Origin: a virus
DNA: 64,000 nt
Direction: 5' to 3' (one strand)
IMG/VR virus record: IMGVR_UViG_3300046007_014223
Location: 18,802-82,801 of that record
Below the pieces are notes generated by a model. The model made no database searches, had not been told where the DNA came from, and was given only the letters and a program-made list of their open reading frames with translations. Positions 17,409 through 24,727 of this stretch are shown here, piece after piece (the first letter of the stretch is position 1; each line of letters begins with the position of its first letter). The position numbers were made by a program, and so were the translations under genes.

Positions 17409-18073
17409 ACTGCGTGCTTTGCTTCTTTATCAGTCGGAGCCAAAGACACCAGCGGAGTAAGTGCAAGAATGAACAAAAGTTTAAACAGTGTAGAACCTGA
17501 AACGATTCTTGCAATTGCTGAGTTGATATCCATCGCATTGCCTCCAAGAATTACAGGCATCGCAACGAAGGCAATCATTACAAAGAAGATAGCATCAACA
17601 GGCAAACTTACAAAATTCGAAACAAATGTCCTTGCCCATGAGCTCCAATCTCGATCCCACAATGCTTGATAAACATATGTGTTTACCCATTGCGAAATTA
17701 CAGTAGCAATCTCAGATCCAATCACAATACCTAATGACATTTTAAATACTGCGTCAAAGTTAACGCTAGGTCTAAATCCTGGAGCAGGAATAAAGGTCAT
17801 TGCATACATGAATGCAGCAACAAGCAAATTTAAAATTACCCCAATAAAGATAATTCTTGTCACATAAGCAGCACCTGCTAGTTTATGCAACATATCACGC
17901 AACACAAATACAACACCAAAAAGCATTGCACCTGCAGGTGTTACAACAAACCCAAAATCAAGAAATTTAACCGCAGCAAAATCAGCAACAGTCATTGCAA
18001 GAATAAGTGCAGACGACAATCCTGCAATCCACAAAAGATTGCCATTGTCACGGGGAGGAAGAATCAAGTTCAT
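17405..18073 (-). CDS. yhhQ: queuosine-precursor transporter, YhhQ/VUT family
   Basis: The 222-residue membrane protein has about six hydrophobic segments, including LLWIAGLSSALILAMTVAD near the N-terminus and an FVVTPAGAMLFGVVFVLRD stretch. It also has the loop containing GSEIATVISQWVNTY, characteristic of the YhhQ/VUT family that imports preQ0/preQ1 across the inner membrane. It is the last gene of a complete preQ0 synthesis and insertion cassette, 9 bases after queD, which supports the substrate call. An importer beside a de novo pathway suggests that precursor supply matters during infection. Family identity rests on pattern recognition; transport of another small molecule cannot be excluded. 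Confidence 0.82.
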   Translation of the reverse strand: MNLILPPRDNGNLLWIAGLSSALILAMTVADFAAVKFLDFGFVVTPAGAMLFGVVFVLRDMLHKLAGAAYVTRIIFIGVILNLLVAAFMYAMTFIPAPGFRPSVNFDAVFKMSLGIVIGSEIATVISQWVNTYVYQALWDRDWSSWARTFVSNFVSLPVDAIFFVMIAFVAMPVILGGNAMDINSAIARIVSGSTLFKLLFILALTPLVSLAPTDKEAKHAV

Positions 18074-18082
18074 AGTGTCTCC

Positions 18083-18550
18083 TTAGTTTTCGTTTACCCA
18101 CATAGCCGAGTTGGCAGGGGTTTCCATAACTTTGACAAGTCGCAATTTAACACGACCGTCAGAGTATCCGTTTTCAGGCATCCAAATTTCTTGAATGTAA
18201 TCTGCCAGAAATTTAGAAAGGCCTTCACAACCTGTGCGTTCTACAACAACCATCTTACATAGTTTCTTTTCGTGCAACATTTTGAATGTTTCAAATTCAG
18301 GATCATCTTCTGCAACCAACAAAGTATGATCAAACCATTCGTCAAGTTTTTCTTTGAGAGATTTATATCCTCCAAAGTCAACACACCAATTGCGACGGTC
18401 AAGTTTGTCCTCATCACATTCAAATTCGAAATGAAATGCCAATGCATACCCATGAATAAGATTGCAATGTGAATCAGCACGCCATTGACGATATGCTACA
18501 GCGTATCCTCTCTCATGTCCATATGTTTTAGTTGAAATAAATTTTCCCAT
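18083..18550 (-). CDS. queD: 6-carboxytetrahydropterin synthase-like protein
   Basis: The 155-residue protein belongs to the QueD/PTPS fold and would convert 7,8-dihydroneopterin triphosphate to 6-carboxytetrahydropterin, the second step of preQ0 synthesis. The active-site block reads WRADSHCNLIHGY (about 23-35): Cys and the first HG histidine are present, but the second histidine of the usual HGH zinc motif is Tyr. A WFDHT segment and a Glu in GCEGLSKF match later family motifs. The variant could use a different third zinc ligand, for example the His right before the Cys. It is the only QueD candidate in the cassette. Confidence 0.8.
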   Translation of the reverse strand: MGKFISTKTYGHERGYAVAYRQWRADSHCNLIHGYALAFHFEFECDEDKLDRRNWCVDFGGYKSLKEKLDEWFDHTLLVAEDDPEFETFKMLHEKKLCKMVVVERTGCEGLSKFLADYIQEIWMPENGYSDGRVKLRLVKVMETPANSAMWVNEN

Positions 18551-19168
18551 TCAATCACCTATGTAGTAAGGGTTCTCAAGAGTAATAAATTTGCTAACTG
18601 CAAACAAAGATGAAAAATTAAAATCCATATGATGTAAAGTATTCGGGGGTGTACTATGAGAACCCTTGAAGGGTGTCGATGATAGATTTAGTGCAGCATC
18701 ATAAAACATGGGTGAAATTTCATTTCGAAAAAGATACAAGTGTTCGTAGTCATAAAGTAAACAAGAAAATGTTCCATCAAGGTTATTTAGGTTATCCCTG
18801 TTTTGTGTAATTGTTTTTAACATTAAAAAAGTATCCCACTCACAAACTTCATCTAATTCTTTTTTTAGCTTTTGAATATATGTTTGTTTTAAGATACCAT
18901 TATGCCACAAATACCGACCATCATAGTGTGCAGGGTGTATTGATGAAGTCTCTTGTGTCGTAGGTGCTTGTGAGTGGATGATAATATAAACAAGAGGTGA
19001 TTGTTCAACATTATCAAAATTGATAGCACCCTCATATCTGTTGACGGTTAGTTTACCTGTTACAACATCATAATAACTAATTGAGTGAGCGTAATCACCT
19101 CTTTGAACATTATGTTTATATAAGTCGATCAATTTCTCTTTTTTAAACGACCCAATAATGCTACACAT
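18551..19168 (-). CDS. stand-alone class II glutamine amidotransferase domain beside QueC
   Basis: The 205-residue protein starts MCSIIGSF, placing a Cys at position 2 after Met as in N-terminal-nucleophile (class II) glutamine amidotransferases. An HSQAPTTQETSS segment (about 65-76) and HNGIL (about 89-93) match substrate-binding loops of that fold. Its start overlaps the end of queC by 8 bases (ATGTGTAG). In archaea and phages such as 9g, a class II amidotransferase domain is fused to QueC and makes archaeosine-type amidines from preQ0. Here the domain is a separate protein, which would supply ammonia to QueC or to another cassette enzyme. The specific reaction is inference. Confidence 0.78.
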   Translation of the reverse strand: MCSIIGSFKKEKLIDLYKHNVQRGDYAHSISYYDVVTGKLTVNRYEGAINFDNVEQSPLVYIIIHSQAPTTQETSSIHPAHYDGRYLWHNGILKQTYIQKLKKELDEVCEWDTFLMLKTITQNRDNLNNLDGTFSCLLYDYEHLYLFRNEISPMFYDAALNLSSTPFKGSHSTPPNTLHHMDFNFSSLFAVSKFITLENPYYIGD

Positions 19169-19940
19169 TTAGAAGTTTACTCCACGGAATGTTTGCTGAG
19201 TAAGGAATGGGGTCAACAAGACCTGCCTTTGCAAAGTTTGCAATCCTTTCAGAACATGATGGACACTTGCCACATGAATGTCCTTTATCATCAGGATTAT
19301 AACATGTAAGCGTATTAGCCAACAAGTCAACATTACCATCAAGATGTTGCAAAACTTTAATTTCATCAAATTTACTTAATCCTGCAAAGGGTGCAATAAC
19401 TTTGATCTTGATGATTCTGTTTTCAGAAAGAACATCGTTTACTTTACTTACGAACCTTGCAGTCGTATCATGATAACCATACTCATCGTGAATTTGTAAA
19501 CCCATAACGATGGTATCAAAACCTTCAACTTCAGCAAAAGCTGCTGCTACTGACATGAGAATCATATTACGATTCGGGACATAAGTTTTCGGGCGCGGAT
19601 CACCTAACACATCCTTAATCGTAGGCATACTAATATCAGTGTCTACATTTGCAGAGAAACCTTTACTAATTTCCCCTAATACAGACAAGTCAAATACTTT
19701 GTGCTTGACACCAAGATGTTTGGTTGTAAACTTTGCCTTTTCAATTTCAATAGATTGTCTTTGCCCATAAAAGTAAGTAAGAGCCCTTACATTATCTTTG
19801 CCATACTTTTCTATACACAACCTCAATGAAATTGTGCTGTCCATACCGCCCGATAAAATAACTATTGCACCTTTAGTATCGGGTAACTTAGCTAGAATAT
19901 CTTCAATCATCATTGCCTCATGGTTTTGTTCACTAGACAT
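19161..19940 (-). CDS. queC: 7-cyano-7-deazaguanine synthase
   Basis: The 259-residue enzyme converts 7-carboxy-7-deazaguanine to preQ0 with ATP and ammonia. The PP-loop SGGMDS (about 30-35) and the zinc cysteines in CYNPDDKGHSCGKCPSC (about 221-237) are intact. An alternative start at the ATG at 19913 or 19910 would shorten it by 9-10 residues and give an ATGA-type junction with queF. The 19940 start has only a weak GGA site, so the exact start is open. The gene lies between queF and the amidotransferase with overlaps on both sides. Confidence 0.92.
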   Translation of the reverse strand: MSSEQNHEAMMIEDILAKLPDTKGAIVILSGGMDSTISLRLCIEKYGKDNVRALTYFYGQRQSIEIEKAKFTTKHLGVKHKVFDLSVLGEISKGFSANVDTDISMPTIKDVLGDPRPKTYVPNRNMILMSVAAAFAEVEGFDTIVMGLQIHDEYGYHDTTARFVSKVNDVLSENRIIKIKVIAPFAGLSKFDEIKVLQHLDGNVDLLANTLTCYNPDDKGHSCGKCPSCSERIANFAKAGLVDPIPYSANIPWSKLLNV

Positions 19941-20842
19941 TTAGTTTCCATCAGAATCATTGACTCTGCATTTAGAATAAGTTCACTTGATGCACGAATC
20001 GGGTTTATATCAATACCCCCTCGCCGTGTATAAAGGCAAGCAACAAATAACTCATCAGGTTGCAGTATATCATAAAGTCGTTTGTAAATACATTCACAAA
20101 TTTCTTCGTGAAAGTGATTTTCTTTTCGCATGGAAACGATATATTGCAAAAATGATTGTGGGGTTATCGTTTTTTCCCCTCTGATGTAGACGAAAACATC
20201 ACCCCAATCAGGTTGATTAGTAACCCGACAATTCGAACGAAGAGCAGAGGTATGATAGCGAGTATCGCTAAGAGCGTGTGCACTAACAACTTCCAGCAAA
20301 GAAGGATCTTCATTGTATGCATTAAAATCAGTTTTAGTTACATCAATAGTCTCATCAACAAACCAAAAATAGTTTGATAGAGGTTGTGAATTATACATGA
20401 AAACTTGTTTTTGACGATGGAAGGTAGCACTCACCTTACATTGCAAAAGTTTTGATAGATCAGACTCAACTTTTTCTCTAATAATGAGTCCTGCCATGTC
20501 AACAGAATCACAAAGTTTTACCATATTAAAAGAATTTAAATATAGCTTTAATGATTTGGATTCAACGATATATTTTGAATTTGCAGGATAGAAAATCTTT
20601 AGCGTCCCTGAAAGAGGGAACCCACTTGTAAGCAACGTTGAAAACTCATAGCAGTTCCAAACATCACCCCCAACAAAAGGCAGATGAGCGTCGTCGATGT
20701 TGTATTGTGTTCTATTTAGTTGGCGAGGAACAGCAACAAGAAGCGATGGATCAATTTCGTCAGGTGTTACATAAGGTTTTACAACTGACCCATCACCCGC
20801 TTTTCCTAAGTGTACGGATGCGATTTGTTCGATTGTATTCAT
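19910..20842 (-). CDS. queF: NADPH-dependent 7-cyano-7-deazaguanine reductase
   Basis: The 310-residue protein is the long, two-domain (E. coli-type) QueF that reduces preQ0 to preQ1. The NADPH-binding motif ESKSLKLYLNSFN (about 94-106), the thioimide-forming Cys in SNC (C205), the catalytic Asp in QPDWG (D212) and an NHFHEEICE segment are all present. YTRRGGIDINP near the C-terminus is also typical. Because the NADPH motif is intact, it should be a true reductase, not a QueF-like amidinotransferase. The cassette therefore probably yields preQ1 or a derivative in DNA. It overlaps dpdA by 4 bases and queC by 31. Confidence 0.93.
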   Translation of the reverse strand: MNTIEQIASVHLGKAGDGSVVKPYVTPDEIDPSLLVAVPRQLNRTQYNIDDAHLPFVGGDVWNCYEFSTLLTSGFPLSGTLKIFYPANSKYIVESKSLKLYLNSFNMVKLCDSVDMAGLIIREKVESDLSKLLQCKVSATFHRQKQVFMYNSQPLSNYFWFVDETIDVTKTDFNAYNEDPSLLEVVSAHALSDTRYHTSALRSNCRVTNQPDWGDVFVYIRGEKTITPQSFLQYIVSMRKENHFHEEICECIYKRLYDILQPDELFVACLYTRRGGIDINPIRASSELILNAESMILMETKCLVNKTMRQ

Positions 20843-22158
20843 TGAAAAAGGTCCTCAAGTGATCCATGATTTTCTTCACGGACAATTCGTTTACTTTTTA
20901 TGTTTGACTTTGCAGCGTTCAGCCAAGACATCATAGTTGTATCATCACGTATATTTAGCAGTTTGTCGATATGTTGATTGCCTGAAGTTGACTCGACTAA
21001 AACTTTATCGATACAAGATACAAAATTATCGATTTGAAAATATGTATGCATAGCTTTTGACAAGTATGCAATAATTAGTTTTTCATCTGATAAGTTAGCT
21101 GCACTTTCTTTAACTGTTGAATATTTCCAATCACGAATACCATCACCCAAAATAATATCAATGTACTCATCCTCGCTGACCTTAGGTGAAAGGTAATTGT
21201 AAAAGAGATTGTAGACATTCCTAAAGTGTGCTTCACCTTTAGGTGTTCGAACACTGCCCAACGGTCGGCATGTTCCGTTGACTTTCAATAATCCATAATC
21301 AAAGGTAGACGTATGGGATGAACTATCATAAGATACTTTCTCAAATGTGTCCAAGTAACCCGACTTATTCAAATAAAGAATTGGGCGCATTCTTGAAATA
21401 CTACCAACACCTAAGATGTGCAAATGCTTTTTGATGTTATCATGGCAAATCATAGAAATGTGTTTAGCACCTCGCAACATTTCAATCGATTCAAGTTCAC
21501 CATTACCCATGCAAGTATCAGCTATCGCCATACCACTAATAAATTCATAATCTTCGGGTTCAAGTTCATTGACGATCATGTTAAAAAAGGTAATCATATC
21601 CTGATAGGTATTACCTTGAATAATAGGAATGACTTTTGTTTTCGCACCCAATGATTTGAATGCTTCGATTTGTTCCTTAATATTCTTACCTGTCAAGGTG
21701 CCTTTCTCAGCATGTTCAGACGATTTGAAAATTTTATTTCCAACATTCGATCTTTCGTTACGTGTGCGCGTGACACTGAAAGAACCCAGCGCAATCTCAT
21801 CGAAGCACATAGCGTAATCAGCCGCAGTTTGTGTCTTGTAAATTTGTTGCTTAATTTCAGGTGTAATCTTTTTACCTGCAGTAACAATTTGTAATCCACC
21901 CGAATCTGCATACAGTTTTTTTGCCCCGAGATTGTTTAGAACGGCAAATCGTTCTGTAAATCCTGATTCGGTGTAACCATTAAACAAAGTAGCAATAGTT
22001 GGGTTTGTATTCTTTGCCTTTCTTTGTACACTTTCGTTCAAGCATTTCATCAATTCAAGCAAACTTGATTTCCATGCTTCTCGGTGGTTATCATAAACTT
22101 GATTGGTAAAAACACCCATCATACCACAGGCGCTTATTACATACTCGAGGTTAATCAT
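20839..22158 (-). CDS. dpdA: DpdA-like DNA 7-deazaguanine transglycosylase
   Basis: The 439-residue protein is a tRNA-guanine transglycosylase relative. YADSGGLQI (about 83-91) carries the DSGG substrate-recognition motif, an Asp in CFDEI (about 120) lies on the next strand, and HILGVGS (about 246-252) corresponds to the LLPGIG-type loop. The CxCxxC zinc site of bacterial tRNA TGT is not seen. In phages this branch (DpdA) exchanges guanine for preQ0-type bases in DNA. Its location between folE and queF in a preQ0 gene cluster strongly supports DNA modification. The precise base inserted must be measured. Confidence 0.88.
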   Translation of the reverse strand: MINLEYVISACGMMGVFTNQVYDNHREAWKSSLLELMKCLNESVQRKAKNTNPTIATLFNGYTESGFTERFAVLNNLGAKKLYADSGGLQIVTAGKKITPEIKQQIYKTQTAADYAMCFDEIALGSFSVTRTRNERSNVGNKIFKSSEHAEKGTLTGKNIKEQIEAFKSLGAKTKVIPIIQGNTYQDMITFFNMIVNELEPEDYEFISGMAIADTCMGNGELESIEMLRGAKHISMICHDNIKKHLHILGVGSISRMRPILYLNKSGYLDTFEKVSYDSSSHTSTFDYGLLKVNGTCRPLGSVRTPKGEAHFRNVYNLFYNYLSPKVSEDEYIDIILGDGIRDWKYSTVKESAANLSDEKLIIAYLSKAMHTYFQIDNFVSCIDKVLVESTSGNQHIDKLLNIRDDTTMMSWLNAAKSNIKSKRIVREENHGSLEDLFQ

Positions 22159-22829
22159 CGCTTGTTTACCAAGTTCATGAACTCAGCACGCACTGCTTGA
22201 TCTGATTTGAATTCGCCACCCAGCTTACTAGTAATTGTTGATGAACCAACATCTTCTACGCCGCGTGATTTGACACAATAATGTTGAGCATCAATAAGAA
22301 CAGCAATGTCATCAGTGCCTAGAATATATTGCAAGGCATGATAAATTTGTTCAGTCAATCGTTCTTGAATTTGTGGGCGTTTACTAAAGTATTCAACCAC
22401 ACGATTGATTTTACTCAATCCCAATACTTTCTCTTTTGGAATATATGCAACGGTTGCCTTTCCGTCGATAACTACAAAGTGATGTTCACAGTTTGATTGC
22501 ACATTGATATTACGCTCGATAACCATCTCATCATACTTCATCTTATTATCGACCGTTGTACATTTAGGAAATGCTTCAGGATCCAGACCCCAAAAGATTT
22601 CGTTGACAAACATCTTTGCTACACGATTTGGAGTCTCTTTCAAACTATCATCCTTCAGATCAAGACCCAATACCAGCATGATATATTCAAAGTGTTTTTG
22701 AATTTCTGTAATCTTTTCCTTATGTGTCAAAGGATTCGACCACATGGGAGTCTGAACTCCACATTTGATTAGATGTTCGTGAATTTGTTGACCCAACTCA
22801 GGATCGGTTTTTGTTTTATTGAATGACAT
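22155..22829 (-). CDS. folE: GTP cyclohydrolase I
   Basis: The 224-residue enzyme converts GTP to 7,8-dihydroneopterin triphosphate, the first step of 7-deazaguanine synthesis. The zinc and substrate motifs are visible: NCEHHF, AYIPKEKVLGLSKINR, RPQIQERLT and CVKSRGVED. It overlaps dpdA by ATGA and follows queE, so it is expressed with the rest of the cassette. Phage folE could also raise pterin levels, but here the clustered queDEC genes give it a clear job. Confidence 0.95.
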   Translation of the reverse strand: MSFNKTKTDPELGQQIHEHLIKCGVQTPMWSNPLTHKEKITEIQKHFEYIMLVLGLDLKDDSLKETPNRVAKMFVNEIFWGLDPEAFPKCTTVDNKMKYDEMVIERNINVQSNCEHHFVVIDGKATVAYIPKEKVLGLSKINRVVEYFSKRPQIQERLTEQIYHALQYILGTDDIAVLIDAQHYCVKSRGVEDVGSSTITSKLGGEFKSDQAVRAEFMNLVNKR

Positions 22830-22853
22830 ATTATCCTTCCTTACGCGGATAGT

Positions 22854-23693
22854 TTAAGTACCCCATGCATTTTTAAACAAGGGGACCTGTAAGCGATCTG
22901 AATAACGATAGCCTCTTGCCATCGCCAATTCAGCCACCCTCTTATTATTTAGCGAATACACACTCTCTACACCACCAACAGGCATTAGATAAACAGGACC
23001 TTTAAATCCTGCTTTACGATAAGCAGATACAGCGTCTTCGATTTCCTCACTATCTTCTTCGCCAGTTACAACAAATTTTAAATATGTAAACCCAAGTAGT
23101 TCATAATCACACACCACGTCTGGCTTAATCGCATCTTCCCACTTCTCACCACTTACACTCAATTTAGGACTTACACTAAATGTAACTTCGTAAATGTTGC
23201 TATCATTTAATAGGTAATCAAAAAATTCACTTGTTAGACTCTGTGTACCATTCGTTTCAAATGTGAGTTCCTTTAAATTACGAATCAAATCATGTTCAAG
23301 AAGTTCAGGATACGCTCGTTGCCAACCCAACAAAGGTTCGCCGCCTGTAATGACTAGGTGTTCTTCTTTCCATTGGTTATGTGGGAGTAGATCGATGATA
23401 GCTTTGGCGATAGCATCTGTATCAAGAAGTGGAGACATATGCTTAAAGCGAGGATCCCAACTAGCGTAAGAATCACAACCGGTATTAACCAAAGGAAGAT
23501 CTCTGTATTGGTTATAGAATGTAATATTTGCAGCCACATCGTCTCGTTCACGACTTATCTCTCCTCGTGGCATACCGAAACCACCACAGGTAAAATTACA
23601 TCCAAATGTTCGAAGAAAGACACTAGGTACACCCATGTATCTACCTTCACCTTGTATCGAATAAAAAAGTTCACTCACCTTAATCTTTTGCAT
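22854..23693 (-). CDS. queE: 7-carboxy-7-deazaguanine synthase (radical SAM) with unusual cluster motif
   Basis: The 279-residue protein has the QueE start LFYSIQGEGRYMGVPSVFLR and the SAM-binding ITGGEPLLGW segment (about 120-129). The radical-SAM cysteines are unusual: C32 and C36 fit CxxxC, but the position of the third Cys of CxxxCxxC is Phe. The next candidate is C73 in NTGCDSY, giving CX3C-X36-C. I chose the ATG at 23693 because GGGGGA precedes it closely; the longer frame starts upstream of that site. It is the first gene of the 7-deazaguanine cassette. Confidence 0.88.
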   Translation of the reverse strand: MQKIKVSELFYSIQGEGRYMGVPSVFLRTFGCNFTCGGFGMPRGEISRERDDVAANITFYNQYRDLPLVNTGCDSYASWDPRFKHMSPLLDTDAIAKAIIDLLPHNQWKEEHLVITGGEPLLGWQRAYPELLEHDLIRNLKELTFETNGTQSLTSEFFDYLLNDSNIYEVTFSVSPKLSVSGEKWEDAIKPDVVCDYELLGFTYLKFVVTGEEDSEEIEDAVSAYRKAGFKGPVYLMPVGGVESVYSLNNKRVAELAMARGYRYSDRLQVPLFKNAWGT

Positions 23694-23739
23694 ACATCCC
23701 CCAATAAAAAGCACATGATATAAGAATATTTAGCAGAAA

Positions 23740-24285
23740 TCAATCATCAAATTCAAGTTTTAGTGCTGTTTCCTCAGCCATCTTTGTACTTTTCTTTTGA
23801 GGTGTCGCTGCTCTGCGATCCGGATCAATCGTATCCAATTGCTTTTTGACGTAATCTAAAAACTGATTACTAAAGTCACTTGAGTCAGTCTCTTGGGTAA
23901 TGATCTCATCAATATCAATGTTTTCAAGAAGTTTATACTTTGTGGCTTGTTGTTTCTTTTCTTTTTGGATTCGTCGAATGAACGCATAATAAACGATTTG
24001 AGTATAATATGCAAAAGGATTCTTTGACTTTTCGGGATCAAATTTTTCAGCAGCAACAAGGCAATTTTCAATTGCATCAGATACCATATCGTCGCGGAAT
24101 GAATAATTTATAAAGTTACCTTTGTAAGCTAAATGGTTAGATATCTTAATAAAACATTCGCCGATGTACTTAGGCAAAATAGGTTTGTCAACCCCTTGTG
24201 CAACAGCCTCATTACAAGCGGCTTTATACTGTGTCAATGCCTCAAGGAATTTATCATTGTCAACATAATGTGTTGCTTTTCTCAT
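23740..24285 (-). CDS. 55: gp55-like sigma factor for late transcription
   Basis: The 181-residue protein matches T4-type gp55, the small sigma factor that directs RNA polymerase to TATAAATA late promoters. The core segment is YSFRDDMVSDAIENC, followed by PFAYYTQIVYYAFIRRI, the sigma-2-like region, then a basic stretch and an acidic C-terminus ending LKLEFDD that would contact the sliding clamp. I chose the ATG at 24285, one base past the upstream stop; a longer TTG-initiated frame would overlap the upstream gene. Several TATAAATA sites in the window are its likely targets. Confidence 0.93.
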   Translation of the reverse strand: MRKATHYVDNDKFLEALTQYKAACNEAVAQGVDKPILPKYIGECFIKISNHLAYKGNFINYSFRDDMVSDAIENCLVAAEKFDPEKSKNPFAYYTQIVYYAFIRRIQKEKKQQATKYKLLENIDIDEIITQETDSSDFSNQFLDYVKKQLDTIDPDRRAATPQKKSTKMAEETALKLEFDD

Positions 24286-24286
24286 A

Positions 24287-24727
24287 TTAGTGATACCATT
24301 TCTTTCTATTTTCTTGTGATTTGGATACTTCTTCAAGCATTTCTTCTATTTCTTCATCTTCATCGTACTCATCATCTTCAGTACCTGCGATCTCAGCTCC
24401 ACCTTCTTCAATGGGTTGTTGAGAATTAGGATCGGTTATAAATTCAATGTACTTGTCGATAAAAATTTCCTTTAACTTACCCACAAACACTACATTACTC
24501 ATAGGTATTTTTGTTGTGTTGTCGCTTGAAAACGGTGTCCAAGATTGCATAATGTATTTTTCAATGATGACACCATTGTGAGGAATCTTAAATGAAAAGA
24601 TTTGAATGGGATCTATTATAGGAAGAAACTTTAATTTTTCAATTGTTGATACATCATGAAGGGTTGTGCAAATCAAGTTATCTCCGTTAGATAGCTTAAT
24701 AAAAATAAACTTTGCTTCTTCAGTCAT
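24287..24727 (-). CDS. conserved small protein with acidic tail, unknown function
   Basis: I do not recognise this 146-residue protein beyond its position: a protein of unknown function often lies between uvsW and gp55 in T4-like cyanophages. The N-terminal part (about 1-105) is predicted to be beta-rich (FIFIKLSNGDNLICTTLHD, NVVFVGKLKE) and could be a small SH3/Sm-like fold. The C-terminal 40 residues are strongly acidic. Such an acidic tail next to the gp55 gene makes a transcription or clamp partner conceivable, but nothing shows it. It overlaps uvsW by 8 bases. Confidence 0.8.
   Translation of the reverse strand: MTEEAKFIFIKLSNGDNLICTTLHDVSTIEKLKFLPIIDPIQIFSFKIPHNGVIIEKYIMQSWTPFSSDNTTKIPMSNVVFVGKLKEIFIDKYIEFITDPNSQQPIEEGGAEIAGTEDDEYDEDEEIEEMLEEVSKSQENRKKWYH

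Noticed and set aside
19910-20842. QueF as an archaeosine-forming QueF-like enzyme
   Set aside because: The intact NADPH-binding ESKSLKLYLNSFN segment argues for a true reductase.
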